DNA from: Brasenia schreberi
Taxonomy: Eukaryota; Streptophyta; Magnoliopsida; Nymphaeales; Cabombaceae
DNA length: 64,000 nucleotides
Direction of reading: 5' to 3'
NCBI GenBank assembly: GCA_036023115.1
Contig: JAYKKT010000087.1
Coordinates: forward strand, 12,664,001-12,728,000
The notes under the pieces: model-generated
Told to the model about the DNA's origin: nothing
The model's database searches: none
What the model saw: only the letters and a program-made list of their open reading frames with translations
Program-made: the position numbers and the translations under genes
In this document: piece after piece, positions 25,317 to 38,035 of the stretch
Position numbering within the stretch: position 1 is the first letter of the stretch
Layout of the letters: every line of letters starts with the position of its first letter

Positions 25317-27235
25317 TCTGAAAGGGTATAGATGCAAAGATCTCTAAGCAAAATGTGTCTTTTTTCTACTTCAAGCATTTCCGTCAAAGGTATTTTCTGA
25401 AGTGGTGTAATCAAATTTATTCTTCTTTACGGAAAGAGCGGAGTATCACAACAAATTGCTTTTCAAATTGAGAATATGGTAGGATTCTGATTTGAAACGT
25501 TAAAATACATAGATTCTTCAGTCACCAAGAAAACATACACTAATGCCACTTTAGGCGCGCAGACACAGCTTGGGATTGGGCCGGTTCGGAATTGAAACCG
25601 GCCCGGCCTTGGAATTGCCGATAACCGGAATCAGTCAAACTGTACTGTACGGCTTGTGTTTTTTGAAAACCAATCCAAAACCAAAACCATAATCGACCGT
25701 TTCAAACAATTAAAGGTTTTGTTTGGAGACTCATTATCATGAACCATTCATTAGGTCAACGTGTCATCTATATGAAAAAAAAAGTTCTTTAAATGATGAT
25801 AATGGTTTCGGATGATTCTGAAATCGAAGCCAGAACTCGAACCATCCAGTTCTAGGTTTCAGGCGGGTTGTGCCCGCGTCTTCAACGCGTCAACAGCACC
25901 ATCAAAATTGCTGTTTATCTTCCAAAATGATTCGGAATTTTATCTCAAATACCATTTGCTTTACTACAAAATATTCTACCAGTGACAATCACTAGTGAAA
26001 ATAATGTATGAGACCCACTCACTTATACAGTAGAGCAAAGTATCATGGAGCCGCGACTTTTCGCACTTAAGAAACTCACAAGGACCTTGAATTTGAAGGT
26101 TAAGAGTTCGATTCCCAACCGTGCACTGTAGGTAACGGTACGCCGAAACCCAACTTGCCAAAGGGAAAAGAAGAAAAATAACCAGCCATCCATGTGTAAC
26201 TATGTTTTAAATAAACGATCTTCAATTAAATCGTTTCCTTCAATTTGTGTAAGATGCTTCGCAAGGTTGCTTACTCTGCTTATTGAAAAATAAACGATCT
26301 CCAAAGAAGACTGGCCTACTCTCAGTGGTGAGTTTTAATTGGTTGCGTTAACTGTTCAATAATTTTATTTTCCATGTAGTTGGCAGTTTTGGCAGACCTA
26401 GACATTTGACCGGTTCCTAATCGGCTCGTGTTTCCAATTGAAACTGAACCGAACTAAGAATTGGCTGAACACTTAACCGAGGACCACTCGGTTTGGTTCC
26501 GGTTTCACTTTTTATAAAACCAGAACAGGTGGGTGGTTTGTATTCTTTTATTTATTCTTTATAAATTTTTACTTTTAAATAAAATTACCAGTTCCAAAGA
26601 CAGTATAAAGCAATTATGAACCTTGACATGGAATACAATTGCTGATAAAATAAGAAGAGATACGAAAATCAGAAAAAACACCAACAAAGTCACTCATCTC
26701 CACCAAAGTGACACGAAAGCAAACCGGGTATCGTTCTAGGTCACCTGTTTTTACTACAAAATTTCGAAATGATCCTACGTTAACATGACAAAGAACATGA
26801 AATTGCCATCCCTACCCTAAGAGATCCATATCCGGTTCAGTGGAAGTCCGGATTAGACAGCAACTACGAAATTCAACCCAACCATGAAATCTATTCAGAT
26901 CGGTTGTGGGATATTCTGGTCCTCAAAATTTTTATTTGGATCCAAGGAGATGATCGATGTCCGATCTACAACCAGACCTAGAAAGCGTTTTCAACGGTTC
27001 CATTCTTACTAAGGGCATCGGATACAGAGTCCAGTTCAGATTACAGATCCAAGATCGAAGTTGCTGCTTGAGATTAGACGTGGATTTGGATCTGCAAAAT
27101 CATGCCAAGGTCTGACCCGTTTGTGCGAGAGGGACATTTTAGCAAATCTGAAGATACAGAAGACTCTTTTCGTAAATCACAGTGCTGCTTCTCAGCCGTT
27201 ACCGAGGTCTAGACTGGATCGTCCCATCGGGAGCA

Positions 27236-27279
27236 TATAAACTCAAACCTCTTAAACCCCTTCCTCTCTCTCTCTCTAC
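27236..27279 (+). promoter_or_regulatory. TATA-like box and CT-rich start region of eL14
   Basis: TATAAA at 27236-27241, followed by a pyrimidine run CTTCCTCTCTCTCTCTCTAC (about 27259-27279), ends 8 bases before the ATG. A 5' oligopyrimidine tract is usual for ribosomal-protein transcripts. The exact transcription start cannot be read from sequence. Confidence 0.5.
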
Positions 27280-27287
27280 CTGCAGTC

Positions 27288-30200
27288 ATGGTACCGTTGC
27301 TGTAGCAAAAGATCTTCCCTCCTTCTACGTTATGCTTGAAGAGCAGATCTGACGCTATTGGATTTTGCCGTCTTCATTTTTCAGCCTTTCAAGCGGTATG
27401 TGGAGATCGGAAGGGTGGCGATGATAAATTACGGGAAAGAATACGGGAGGCTAGTTGTCATCGTCGATGTCGTCGATCAGAATCGGGTAACTTTTTCACT
27501 TCTTATTTCTTTCATTACGATTTCTACCCTTTTCTGGTATGTGATCCCTTGTTTTGTGTATCTGTAAATCTTTCCATCTTTCTTTTGCTTGCGAAGTCAA
27601 GAGCATGAAGACATACAACATGAATAGTTTGTTTTTGGTTGATACTGTACGAAACAAGTTGATTGTACTTGTATGATCTCCATCTGCTGATTCATAACCG
27701 AATGATCTGATAGTAAACCCTTGGAACGATTGCCAGTATCCGCCATTGTTGAAATTTTGAACGTAGATGCATTGCGTAGATTCCGTAATGGCATATTAAT
27801 CGTCGCGACACCGTCTGTGTTGATGACCTTTTTCTCACAATTAGTGAGAATTCTTTTGAATTCGTATTGCCGCCCGAATGTAGTGAAAAATTTTAAGAGA
27901 GGGTCTCCGCATTTTGATTATGGACGGCTAGTCCTAGATAATAAGATTCGTATTGGTTCTTGGAATATCGGAAAATTATCGGGTAAGCTAATGGAAGTGG
28001 TAGATACTATGATTCGGAGAAAGATTTATATTCTATGTTTACAAGAGACAAAATGGGTTGGAGAAAAAGAAAGGAGATAGAGGTTTTAAATTATGGTAAT
28101 CAAGTAAAGAAAAGGCTCGAAACGGAGTTGATATTATCATAAATAAAGATTTAAAGGAGAGTGTAGTAGACATACAACGATATGGTGACCGAATCATGAC
28201 GTTGAAATTAGTGTTACGAGTAGAGGTTTTGAATATAGTTTGTGCTTACGCACCCTAAGTAGGACTAGAAGATAGTATAAAGACAGTTTTTTGGGAAGAG
28301 TTAGATAAGGTGTTTCAAAAGATTCCACAAAGGAAGATGATTTGTTTAGGAGGAGATTTAAATGGACATGTCGGTAAAGAGGCATTAGGATATCAAGAGA
28401 TTCATGAAAACTTTGGTTTTGGAGATATAAATGAGGAAGGTAGGGAGATTTTAAATTTTGCTATGTCATTTGATCTCTTTATAGTCAATACAATCTTCAA
28501 AAAAACGAGATGAACATTTAATTACTTATAAGAGTGGCTTATCACAAACACAAATTGATTACTTTATTTGTAGAAAAAAAAGATAGAGCGTGTTGTAAAG
28601 ATTGTAAGGTAATTCCAGGAGAAAGCTTAACCACCCAACATTGACTTTTAGTTATGGATTTACAAATAAAAAAATGAACAAAGAAGAAAAGAGTGCATCG
28701 AGCTACTCGGACTAAATGGTGGAACCTCAAAAGCGAGAAAGAAGATATATTTAAACAGAAAGTCCTTCAAGGAGATGTTTGGAATTATGTTGGCACACCC
28801 TCTAATATGTGGAACAATATGGCTATACATATTAGGAAAGTGGCGAAAGATGTGTTAGGGGTATCTAAGAGAGGTGTACCAGCACAAAAAGAAGCTTGGT
28901 GGTGGAGTGAAGTAGTACAAAATAAAATCAAGGCAAAGAGGGCATGTTACAAATTACATTATGCTAAGAAAACTAGTGAAACTTTAGAAGCTTATAAGAA
29001 AGCAAAGAAGGAAGTGAAAAAGACCGTTAGTGAAGCAAAAGCTAAGATTTGGGAGGACTTATATAAAAAACTCAACTCAAAAGAGGGTGAAAGAGATATT
29101 TTTAGGATAGCTAGGGCTAGAGATAAGAAAACTAAAGATCTTAGTTATGTTAGATGCATAAAAGACGAGGATGAAAAAATTCTAGTGGCAAATGATGATA
29201 TAAGAAATAGATGGAAAAACTATTTTTTATAATCTTTTTAATGAAAATAAAGATGTTAGTATTAGTTTAAACCATAATTTCTACCGACGTATTCAAAAGA
29301 ATGAAGTCAAAGAGGCTCTTAAACATATGAAGAGTGGTAAATCGGTATGACCAAATAATATTCCTATAGAAGTTTGGAAAATACCAGGAGAAAAAGGAAT
29401 CACTTGGCTCACAAGACTATTTAATGAAATATGGAAAAACTAAAAGATGCTCGAGGAATGGAGAGCAAGTACACTTATACCCGTATATAAGAACAAGGGA
29501 GACATTCAAAATTGTGCGAATTATCGAGGTATCAAGTTAATGAGTCATACTATGAAATTATGAGAAAGAATTATCGAACGTAGGTTAAGACAAGTATCAA
29601 GTACAACAGAGAACCAATTTGGATTTATGCCAGGTAGATCTACTATTGAAGCGATTCACCTTTTAAGACGTCTTATGAAACATTTTAGAGCAAAATAGAA
29701 AGAGCTTCACATGATATTTATTGATGTAGAAAAAGCTTATAATAGGGTACCGAGGGAGGTTCTTTGGAGAACTTTGGAAAAAAGAGGTATCCCATTGACA
29801 TATATTAACCTTATAAGAGACATGTGTGATGGTGCAAAAATATGTGTGAGGACTCATGAAGGAACGACAGACTTCTTTGAAGTTAATATTGGGTTACATC
29901 AAGGATCAAAGTCCATACTTATTTATAATGGTGATGGATGAGTTAACAAAACATATTCAAGATGAAGTACCTTGGTGTATGTTATTTGCAGATGACATTG
30001 TATTAGTGGAGGAGTCTAAGGAAAAAGTTAATAGAAAATTGGAACTATGGAAATAAACATTAGAAAGCAAAGGCCTCCGACTTAGTAGAACAAAGACAGA
30101 ATATATGGAATGTAAGTTTGATCATTTGGTTACTACAGAGGACATAGAAATTAAAATTGGCACACATTGCGTTACCCAAAAGGAAAGTTTTAAATACCTA

Positions 30201-33200
30201 GGGTCAATTTTTCAGAGTGATGGAAGAATTGATGGAGATGTTACGCATAGAATTAATGCTGGTTGGTTAAAATGGAGAGGAGCATCAGGCATTCTTTGTG
30301 ATAAGAAGATACCATTAAAGTTAAAAGGTAAATATTATAGAGCAACAATTAGGCCTGCCATGTTTTATGGTTCTGAGTATTGGGCAGTTATTCATCAACA
30401 TGTACAAAAGATGTTTGTGACAGAAATGAAGATGTTAAGATGGATGAGTGGTCATACAAGAAAAGAATGTATAAATAATGAGGTTATTAGAAACAAATTA
30501 GGAGTGGCACCAATAGAGGATAAAATGAGAGAACATCGTTTAAGATGGTTTGGACATATAGAAAGAAGATCAAAAGAAGAACCTGTAAGAAGGTTAGAAA
30601 AACTAAATTTGGAAAGTATTAAAAGAGGTAGAGGACGACCACAAAAGTGTTGGAAAGAAACAATAAAGAATGATCTAGCTTATTGGGAGTTAACTGCTAA
30701 CATGGCACACGATAGGGATCTGTGGAAACAAAGAATCCATGTAGCCGACCCCGTCTAGTATGGGAAAAGGCTTAGTTGCTGTTGTTGTTGTAGTGAGAAT
30801 TCTTTTTTTTATATTTAGGTTTGATTTGCAAAGCATTCTAGATAATAAGATTCATATTGGTTCTTTGAATATCGAAAATGAAGGTGGTAGATACTATGAT
30901 TCGGAGAAAGATTCATATTCTATGTTTACAAGAGACAAAGTGGGTTGGAGAAAAAGCAAAGGAGATAGAGTATAAAGGTTTTAAATTATGGTAATCGGGT
31001 AAGGAAAAGGCTCGAAATGGAGTTAGTATTATCATAAATAAAGATTTAAAGGATAGTGTAGTAGACATACAACGATATGGTGACCGAATCATGACATTGA
31101 AATTAGTGTTAGGAGCAGAGGTTTTGAATATAGTTTGTGCTTACGCACCCCAAGTAGGCCTAAAAGATAGTATAAGACAACTTTTTGGGAAGAGTTACAT
31201 AAGGTGATTCAAAAGATTCTACAAAGGGAGATGATTTGTTTAGGAGGAGACTTAAATAGAAATGTCGGTAAAGAGACATTAGGATATCAAGGTATTCATG
31301 TAAACTTTGGTTTTGGGGATATAAATGAGGAAGGTAGGAAGATTTTAAATTTTGCTATGGCATTTGATCTCTTTATAGTTAATACAATCTTCAAAAAATG
31401 AGATGAACATTTAATTACTTATAAGAGTGGCTTATCACAAACACAAATTGATTACTTTATTTATAGAAAAAAAGATAGAGCGTGTTGTAAAGATTACAAG
31501 ATAATTCCAGGAGAAAGTTTAACCACCCAACATCGACTTTTAGTTATAAATTTACAAATAAAAAAATGGACAAAGAAGAAAACAATGCATCGAGCTATTC
31601 GGAGTAAATGGTGAAACCTCAAAAGCGAGAAAGGACATATATTTAAACAGAAAGTCTATTAAGGAGATGCATGGAATTATGTTGGTACACCTTGTGATAT
31701 GTGGAACAATATGGCTATACATATTAGAAAAGTGACGAAAGATGTCTTAGGTGAATCTAAGGGAGGTGTACTGGCACAAAAAGAAGCTTGGTGGTGGAGT
31801 GAAGTAGTGCAAAATAAGGCAAAAAGGGCATGTTACAAATTACATTATGTTAAGAAAACTAGTGAAACTTTAGAGGCTTATAAGAAAGCAAAGAAGGAAG
31901 CGAAAAAGGCCGTTAGTGAAGCAAAAGCTAAAATTTGGGAGGATTTATATAAAAAACTAACTCAAAAGAAGGTGAAAGAGATATTTTTAGGATAGCTAGG
32001 GCTAGAGATAAGAAAACTAAAGATCTTAATTATGTTAGATGCATCAAAGACGAGGATGAAAAAGTTCTAGTGGTAGATGATGATATAAGAAATAGATGAA
32101 AAAACTATTTTTATAAGCTTTTTAATGAAAATAAAGATGTTAGTATTAGCTTAGGAGAGTTAGCCAAATCAGAAAAGTATATAACCATAATTTCTACCAA
32201 TATATTCAAAAGAATGAAGTCAAAAAGGCTCTTAAAATATGAAGGGTGATAAATCGATAGGACCAGACAATATTCCTATAGAAGTTTGGAAAATCCTAGG
32301 AGAAATAGGAATCACTTGGCTCACAAGACTATTTAATGAAATATGAAGAAACCAAAAGATGCCCGAGGAATGGAGAGCAAATACACTTATACCCGTATAT
32401 AAGAACAAGGGAGACATTCAAAATTGTGCGAATTATCGAGGTATCAAGTTAATGAGTCATACTATGAAATTATGAGAAAGAATTATCGAACGTAGGTTAA
32501 AACAAGTATCAAGTACAACAGAGAACCAATTTGGATTTATGCCAGGTAGATCTACTATTGAAGCGATTCACCTTTTAACACGTCTTATGGAACATTTTAG
32601 AGCAAAAAAGAATGACCTTCACATGATATTTATTGATATAGAAAAAGCTTATGATAGGGTACCGAGGGAGGTTCTTTGGAGAACTTTGGAAAAAAGAGGT
32701 ATCCCATTGACATATATTAACCTTATAAGAGACATGTGTGATGGTGCAAAAACATGTGTGAGGACTCGTGAAGGAATGACAGACAACTTTAAGTCCATAC
32801 TTATTTATAATGGTGATGGATGAGTTAACAAAACATATTCAAGATGAAGTACCTTTGTGTATGTTACTTGAAGATGACATTGTGTTAGTGGAGGAGTCTA
32901 AGGAAAAAGTTAATAGAAAATTGGAACTATGGAGAAAGCAAAGGCCTCCGACTTAGTAGAACAAAGACAAAATATATGGAATGTAAGTTTGATCATTTGG
33001 TTACTTCAGAGGACATAAAAATTAAAATTGGCACACATTGCATCCCCCAAAAAGAAAGTTTTAAATACCTAGGGTCAATTTTTCAGAGTAATGAAGAATT
33101 GATGGAGATGCTATGCATAGAATTAATGCTGGTTGGTTAAAATGGAGAGGAGCATCATGTATTCTTTGTGATAAGAAGATATCATTAAAGTTAAAAGGTA

Positions 33201-35758
33201 AATATTATACAACAGCAATTAGGGCTGTCATGTTTTATGGTTTTGAGTGTTGGGCAGTTAATCATCATATACAAAAGATGTCTGTGACAGAAATGAAGAT
33301 GTTGAGATGGATGAGAGGTCATACAAGAAAAGACCGTATACATAATGAGGTTATTAGAAACAAATTAGGAGTGACACCAATAGAGGATAAAATGAGAGAA
33401 CATCGTTTAAGATGGTTTGGACATATAGAAAGATGATCAAAAGAAGAACCTGTAAGAAGGTTAGAAAAACTAAATTTGAAAAGTATTAAAAGAGGTAGAG
33501 AACGACCACAAAAGTGTTGTTAAGAAAAAATAAAGAATGATCTAGCTTATTGTGAGTTAACTGCTAACATGGCACATGATAGAGCTATGTGGAAACAAAG
33601 AATCCATGTAGCCGACCCCGTCTAGTATGGGAAAAGGCTTAGTTGTTGTTGCAAAGCATTCTAGATCGTATAATTTTCCGTGTTGTTCGGTAGTTACCTA
33701 AGGGTCCCCGTTTCAACTTCAATCACCACCACGTTGCATTTCAACTTCAAGCATCGCTCGTAAGCATTGGAACGTATACACACACACAGCATGTATGTAT
33801 GTATGTATAAATTGTTGGCAAGTTAATCATATGTGGCAACCACGTCAGGTTGCAGCATCTAGCGCCGCTTTGCAGAATGAGTGTATCCGATGATTAGAAA
33901 CACATTAACCTGGAACCTTAGAGAATGGAATTGAGAGAATAGATTGTGTGTTTCTTGTTTCGCATTGAAGATTTGGCTTCCCGTCACATTATCCTAGGAG
34001 AAGACAAACAGCCTCCACGCGTCCACAATAAGCCACTGGTCTACCTCATGGGATGGTAGATAAATGTGTTGATTTCTATGATTAAATTTTTAACAGGATT
34101 TGTTGAGTATCAAAAGCTTATTACGCCCAGTCCCATCTTTTTAGAACGAGAATTGGAAAGAAGAATGTGGTGTTTTTTAGATTAGCAAAATGTGTTGATT
34201 GTTTTCAGAAACTTAAGTATGAATTTTGTATGACGTTTGGCAATGGTTTCTCCCAGGAAATGCCTGAGTTTTATATTTTCTTCATGTTGTCATTGTGCAA
34301 CAGGCTCTTGTTGATGGTATTGATATGGTGAGGAGCCAGGTGAATTTCAAAAGGCTTGCTCTAACTGATATCAAGATTGACATTCCAAGGGTCCCCAGAA
34401 AGAAGACCTTGCTTGCAGCAATGGAAGCCGCAGGTATAAAGATAAATGTGGAGTCCATGTTTCTGATGCTTCAAGTATGTGCATGGCCTTGTTTTGATCG
34501 GTTTATACAACAACAACAACAACAACAACAACTAAGCCTTTTCCCATACTAGACGGGGTCGGCTACATGGATTCTTTGTTTCCACTGATCCCTATCATGT
34601 GCCATATTAGCAGTTAACTCCCAATAAGCTAGATCATTCTTTATTGTTTCTTTCTAACACTTTTGTGGTCGTCCTCTACCTCTTTTAATACTTTCCAAAT
34701 TTAGTTTTTCTAACCTTCTTACAGGTTCTTCTTTTGATCTTCTTTCTATATGTCCAAACCATCTTAAACGATGTTCTCTCATTTTATTCTCTATTGGTGC
34801 CACTCCTAATTTGTTTCTAATAACCTCATTATGTATACGGTCTTTTCTTGTATGACCGCTCATCCATCTCAACATCTTCATTTGTGTCACAGACATCTTT
34901 TGTACATGTTGATGATTAACTGCCCAACACTCAGAACCATAAAACATGGCAGGCCTAATTGCTGCTCTATAATATTTACCTTTTAATTTTAATGGTATCT
35001 TCTTATCACAAAGAATACCTGATGCTCCTCTCCATTTTAACCAACCATCATTAATTCTATGCGTAACATCTCCATCAATTCTTCCATCACTCTGAAAAAT
35101 TGACCCTAGGTATTTAAAACTTTCCTTTTGGGGGATGCAATGTGTGCCAATTTTAATTTCTATGTCCTTTGAGGTAACCAAATGATCAAACTTACATTCC
35201 ATATATTCTGTCTTTGTTCTACTAAGTCGGAGGCCTTTGTTTTCTAATGTTTCTCTCCATAGTTCCAATTTTCTATTAACTTTTTCCTTAGACTCCTCCA
35301 CTAATACAATGTCATCTGCAAATAACATACACCAAGGTACTCCATTATTTTGATCGGTTTATAGTCAAACTAATTCAAAGCTTATATCTACTAAAATGTT
35401 ATTCTCCTGATAGGTCTTATTGTGGAAGGATAAGCCATCATCCTTCCTATATTTTGCTGAACTAAACGATTTCCATTGCCATTTCAGATGTGAAAAACAA
35501 GTGGGAGAATAGTTCATGGGGTAGAAAGCTGATTGTTCTGAAGAAGAGAGCTGCGCTCAACGATTTTGACAGATTCAAGGTCATGTTAGCATGAATCAAG
35601 GTCTGTCACTTCTCGATACCTGAAAAATTGTGGATTCATCTCCTTTTCTAATCTTAGGTCACGGCCTTTGTTTATTTTACTCGTTCTGTTTTCGTATGCA
35701 GAGGGCAAGCATGATCAGGCAGGAACTCTCAAAATTAAAAAAGGAGAGCATCGCGTGA
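27288..35758 (+). CDS. RPL14: 60S ribosomal protein eL14 (RPL14), with in-frame TGA
   Basis: Structural protein of the large cytosolic ribosomal subunit. Exons: 27288-27290 (ATG alone, then GTACCG), 27385-27486, 34304-34433, 35488-35600 and 35702-35758. Exon 2 reads [20 protein letters not shown] and ends [11 protein letters not shown]; exon 3 has [20 protein letters not shown]. Exon 4 has [14 protein letters not shown] and [13 protein letters not shown]; exon 5 ends [15 protein letters not shown] then TGA. All phases fit and the full frame would be 134 codons, the normal plant length. However, codon 114 is TGA (35592-35594), where relatives have Lys or Arg (LAKIK), so the predicted product stops at 113 residues. 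Intron 2 is 6.8 kb and holds two LINEs; intron 3 holds one. It may be a decaying copy or a C-terminally shortened protein. Confidence 0.9.
27858..30790 (+). mobile_element. RTE LINE copy A in eL14 intron 2
   Basis: Flanked by a 16 bp target-site duplication, TAGTGAGAATTCTTTT (27842-27857 and 30791-30806). 5'-truncated by several hundred bases relative to 38455-41678. The broken frame encodes an apurinic-type endonuclease ([25 protein letters not shown]) and a reverse transcriptase ([25 protein letters not shown] with the FADD catalytic motif). It ends with a conserved [21 protein letters not shown] region. The 3' end is TATGGGAAAAGGCTTAG plus a TTG-type short repeat, with no poly(A), as in RTE elements. 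Several stops and frameshifts make it inactive. Same orientation as the host gene. Confidence 0.92.
30844..33650 (+). mobile_element. RTE LINE copy B in eL14 intron 2
   Basis: Flanked by GCAAAGCATTCTAGAT at 30828-30843 and 33651-33666 (16 bp duplication). It begins within the endonuclease region (AATAAGATTCATATTGG), so it is 5'-truncated. It has the same domain order as copy A but more substitutions. It keeps some bases deleted in copies A and D (for example near 30972) and has its own larger deletion in the reverse transcriptase around 32785. It lies 53 bp beyond copy A. Confidence 0.92.
34508..35347 (-). mobile_element. RTE LINE copy C, inverted and 5'-truncated, in eL14 intron 3
   Basis: TTTTGATCGGTTTATA at 34492-34507 and 35348-35363 is a 16 bp target duplication. 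Read on the minus strand, the copy starts just before the FADD motif of the reverse transcriptase. It has an unbroken frame of 224 codons (34654-35328) through the GRGRPQKC region, then the 3' TATGGGAAAAGGCTTAG plus TTG repeat. Intact frame and identical duplications suggest it is young. Confidence 0.93.
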
Positions 35759-37193
35759 AAGTTCCTGCCCTTCAGTTCTAGATTCTTGGTTCCTGTTCAG
35801 CTCACAGAGTTATTGCGTACAGTTCAACGTATTATTCATTGTGCTTTGGCAATTTGGGGTCCAATTGAGAACTAGGGTACTTACGATTCTCTTCCAAGAA
35901 CTAGTGTTTTGTGATCTGACATTATTCAATGCTAGAAGCTTTTGTATCAAAATTTTGAATATGTTGTCCATTGCGGATGGAGGTTTTACCTTGCATATCA
36001 TAATATCTCAACACCAAGAAAAAAAGACACTCTCATTTAAGGTTGTTTGGACGGTCGGAAACACCGTTGGATGTAAGTCTGTCAAAGTTTTGGAATTAGA
36101 TATTGCACACTTTAAAAGAGGAACATTCTAGCTCAGCAGCCAATAAGAATCGATGCAGTTGACTCCGTTGTTGTGAATGCACAATGTGACATAATTGTAG
36201 GCTATTCATGCACCGAAGAGATCAACCAAGTATTTGGCATGACCCTGAATTCTTTCTCTAAGCGAGAAAGATAGCCAAGGCAGGTTTGGGCATGCCAAAA
36301 ACCAAATCGATGTGATCGACATGCAATCATGAACATTTCATTTGCGAGTTCTCCAAATCAGAGCTATTTTTGCAAAGATTGTGTAAAAAGATTAACGTTA
36401 CGTGATGATCTCTGCAAGTCATTCCATTATGCCTCTCTATTCATCTGTTTTTGTGCAAGCAAAACGCTTTTAGTTAATACATCCCTCAACCTCTCGCCAA
36501 AATGCATAACCGAAGAGTAGTGACTTTAAAACTTTGCACCCATCACTCGGGACACTGCAGTTACTAACTTAACAGGCACCTACTACCGACCGATTTTCAC
36601 TATTTATGGAAATGGATAGGCCAATTTGAGAAAACTTGGTTAAGTGACTGGTTAACTGCAGGAAAGGGCTAGAGGTGGATTAAGAAACAATTGAAGCGGC
36701 CAAATAGATCAAATCAGTTTCAGACACCGAACCTACATTTGTTAGTACAAGTGGTTTCAAACTTATTCCTTTAAGCAAGGTCGAGTTTGAGCGAATGGAA
36801 AAAACCAGTGTCGGGGGAGGTAACCCTCATGGTGGGTTGACCCAGTTCAAGACGGATTAAGCAGGGTCCTTGTGGGTTTCTGGGTACGGTAGTTTAAACA
36901 AAAAGGAATAAAGCTTCAAACACAGAAATCTTCTCAATCAACTGACAAAATTGAAGCGCTAATATTTCCCCCATGTCTAAACAAACTTCAATCAAAGAAT
37001 TGCAACTTTACAGTACATACATATTAACTGCACACCGGCAAATACAGTAATGTGAAACAGGCTCGATCTCCAAAGCTGTAGATGCAATACTTTCATACCT
37101 TTTAGCAAGAGGTGTTGCAACTCAGAAATCAAGCCAAACGTCATTATTCATCCCTTCTGGCCGGGACTCACGATGATGCTCACTTCTTTTTAA
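35759..37193. other. Intergenic between eL14 and the CIP7-like gene (convergent)
   Basis: The 3' flanks of two convergent genes. No exon, RNA gene or mobile element is recognisable. Open frames are short and without family features. Confidence 0.5.
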
Positions 37194-37465
37194 CTAACTT
37201 TGCTTCTTGCTTCGGAAAGGTGATAGAAGAGAAAAGGAACGGACTGCTGTCACAAGGGAAATAACTTATTAGAATGATGATCAAAAGAATTTTATAAAAT
37301 TGACCACCATCTGCGTCTAATCTACAGATGCAGTCTCACCCTTCGGGTTCGGGCCTACTTCCGGATGACTGTCATCTTGAGAAATGAGATTCTTCAGTGA
37401 ATGAACTGAAATGTGAAGTTTACAGAGGTATTAGCACGCAAGTACTGCAAGGTAAAATTGCACTG

Positions 37466-37512
<47 letters not shown>

Positions 37513-37990
37513 TCTCTTCCAAAACAAGTTATGCACTATGTTTGCTTTCCATAAATCCCTAGAAAATGTTTCCTTGGCTCTCTACTCTTTCTAGGGAGAT
37601 AAGAAGTTTTTCACTAAAAGACCTGTTAAGCTTGGCTTAATGTTAAATAGTGGATGCGTTCATGAACAAGGATAAAAAACTCGACTTTCTTCCATGACAT
37701 GCATATAAAAATCAGAGACCTGCTACAGCTGTCAGTATCAACTTTGGGTTGCCAATCTATGACTTCCCAACAACTCAGACAGAGGATTATCATGAATGGA
37801 TGTTTAGAAGGGGAGCACACTCAAGTTCTACTTAAAGACTGGGTTCGTGACTATGCAGTCTCACCCTTCGGGTTCGGGCCTACTTCCGGATGACTGTCAT
37901 CTTGAGAAATGAGATTCTTCAGTGAATGAACTGAAATGTGAAGTTTACAGAGGTATTAGCACGCAAGTACTGCAAGGTAAAATTGCACTG

Positions 37991-38035
<45 letters not shown>

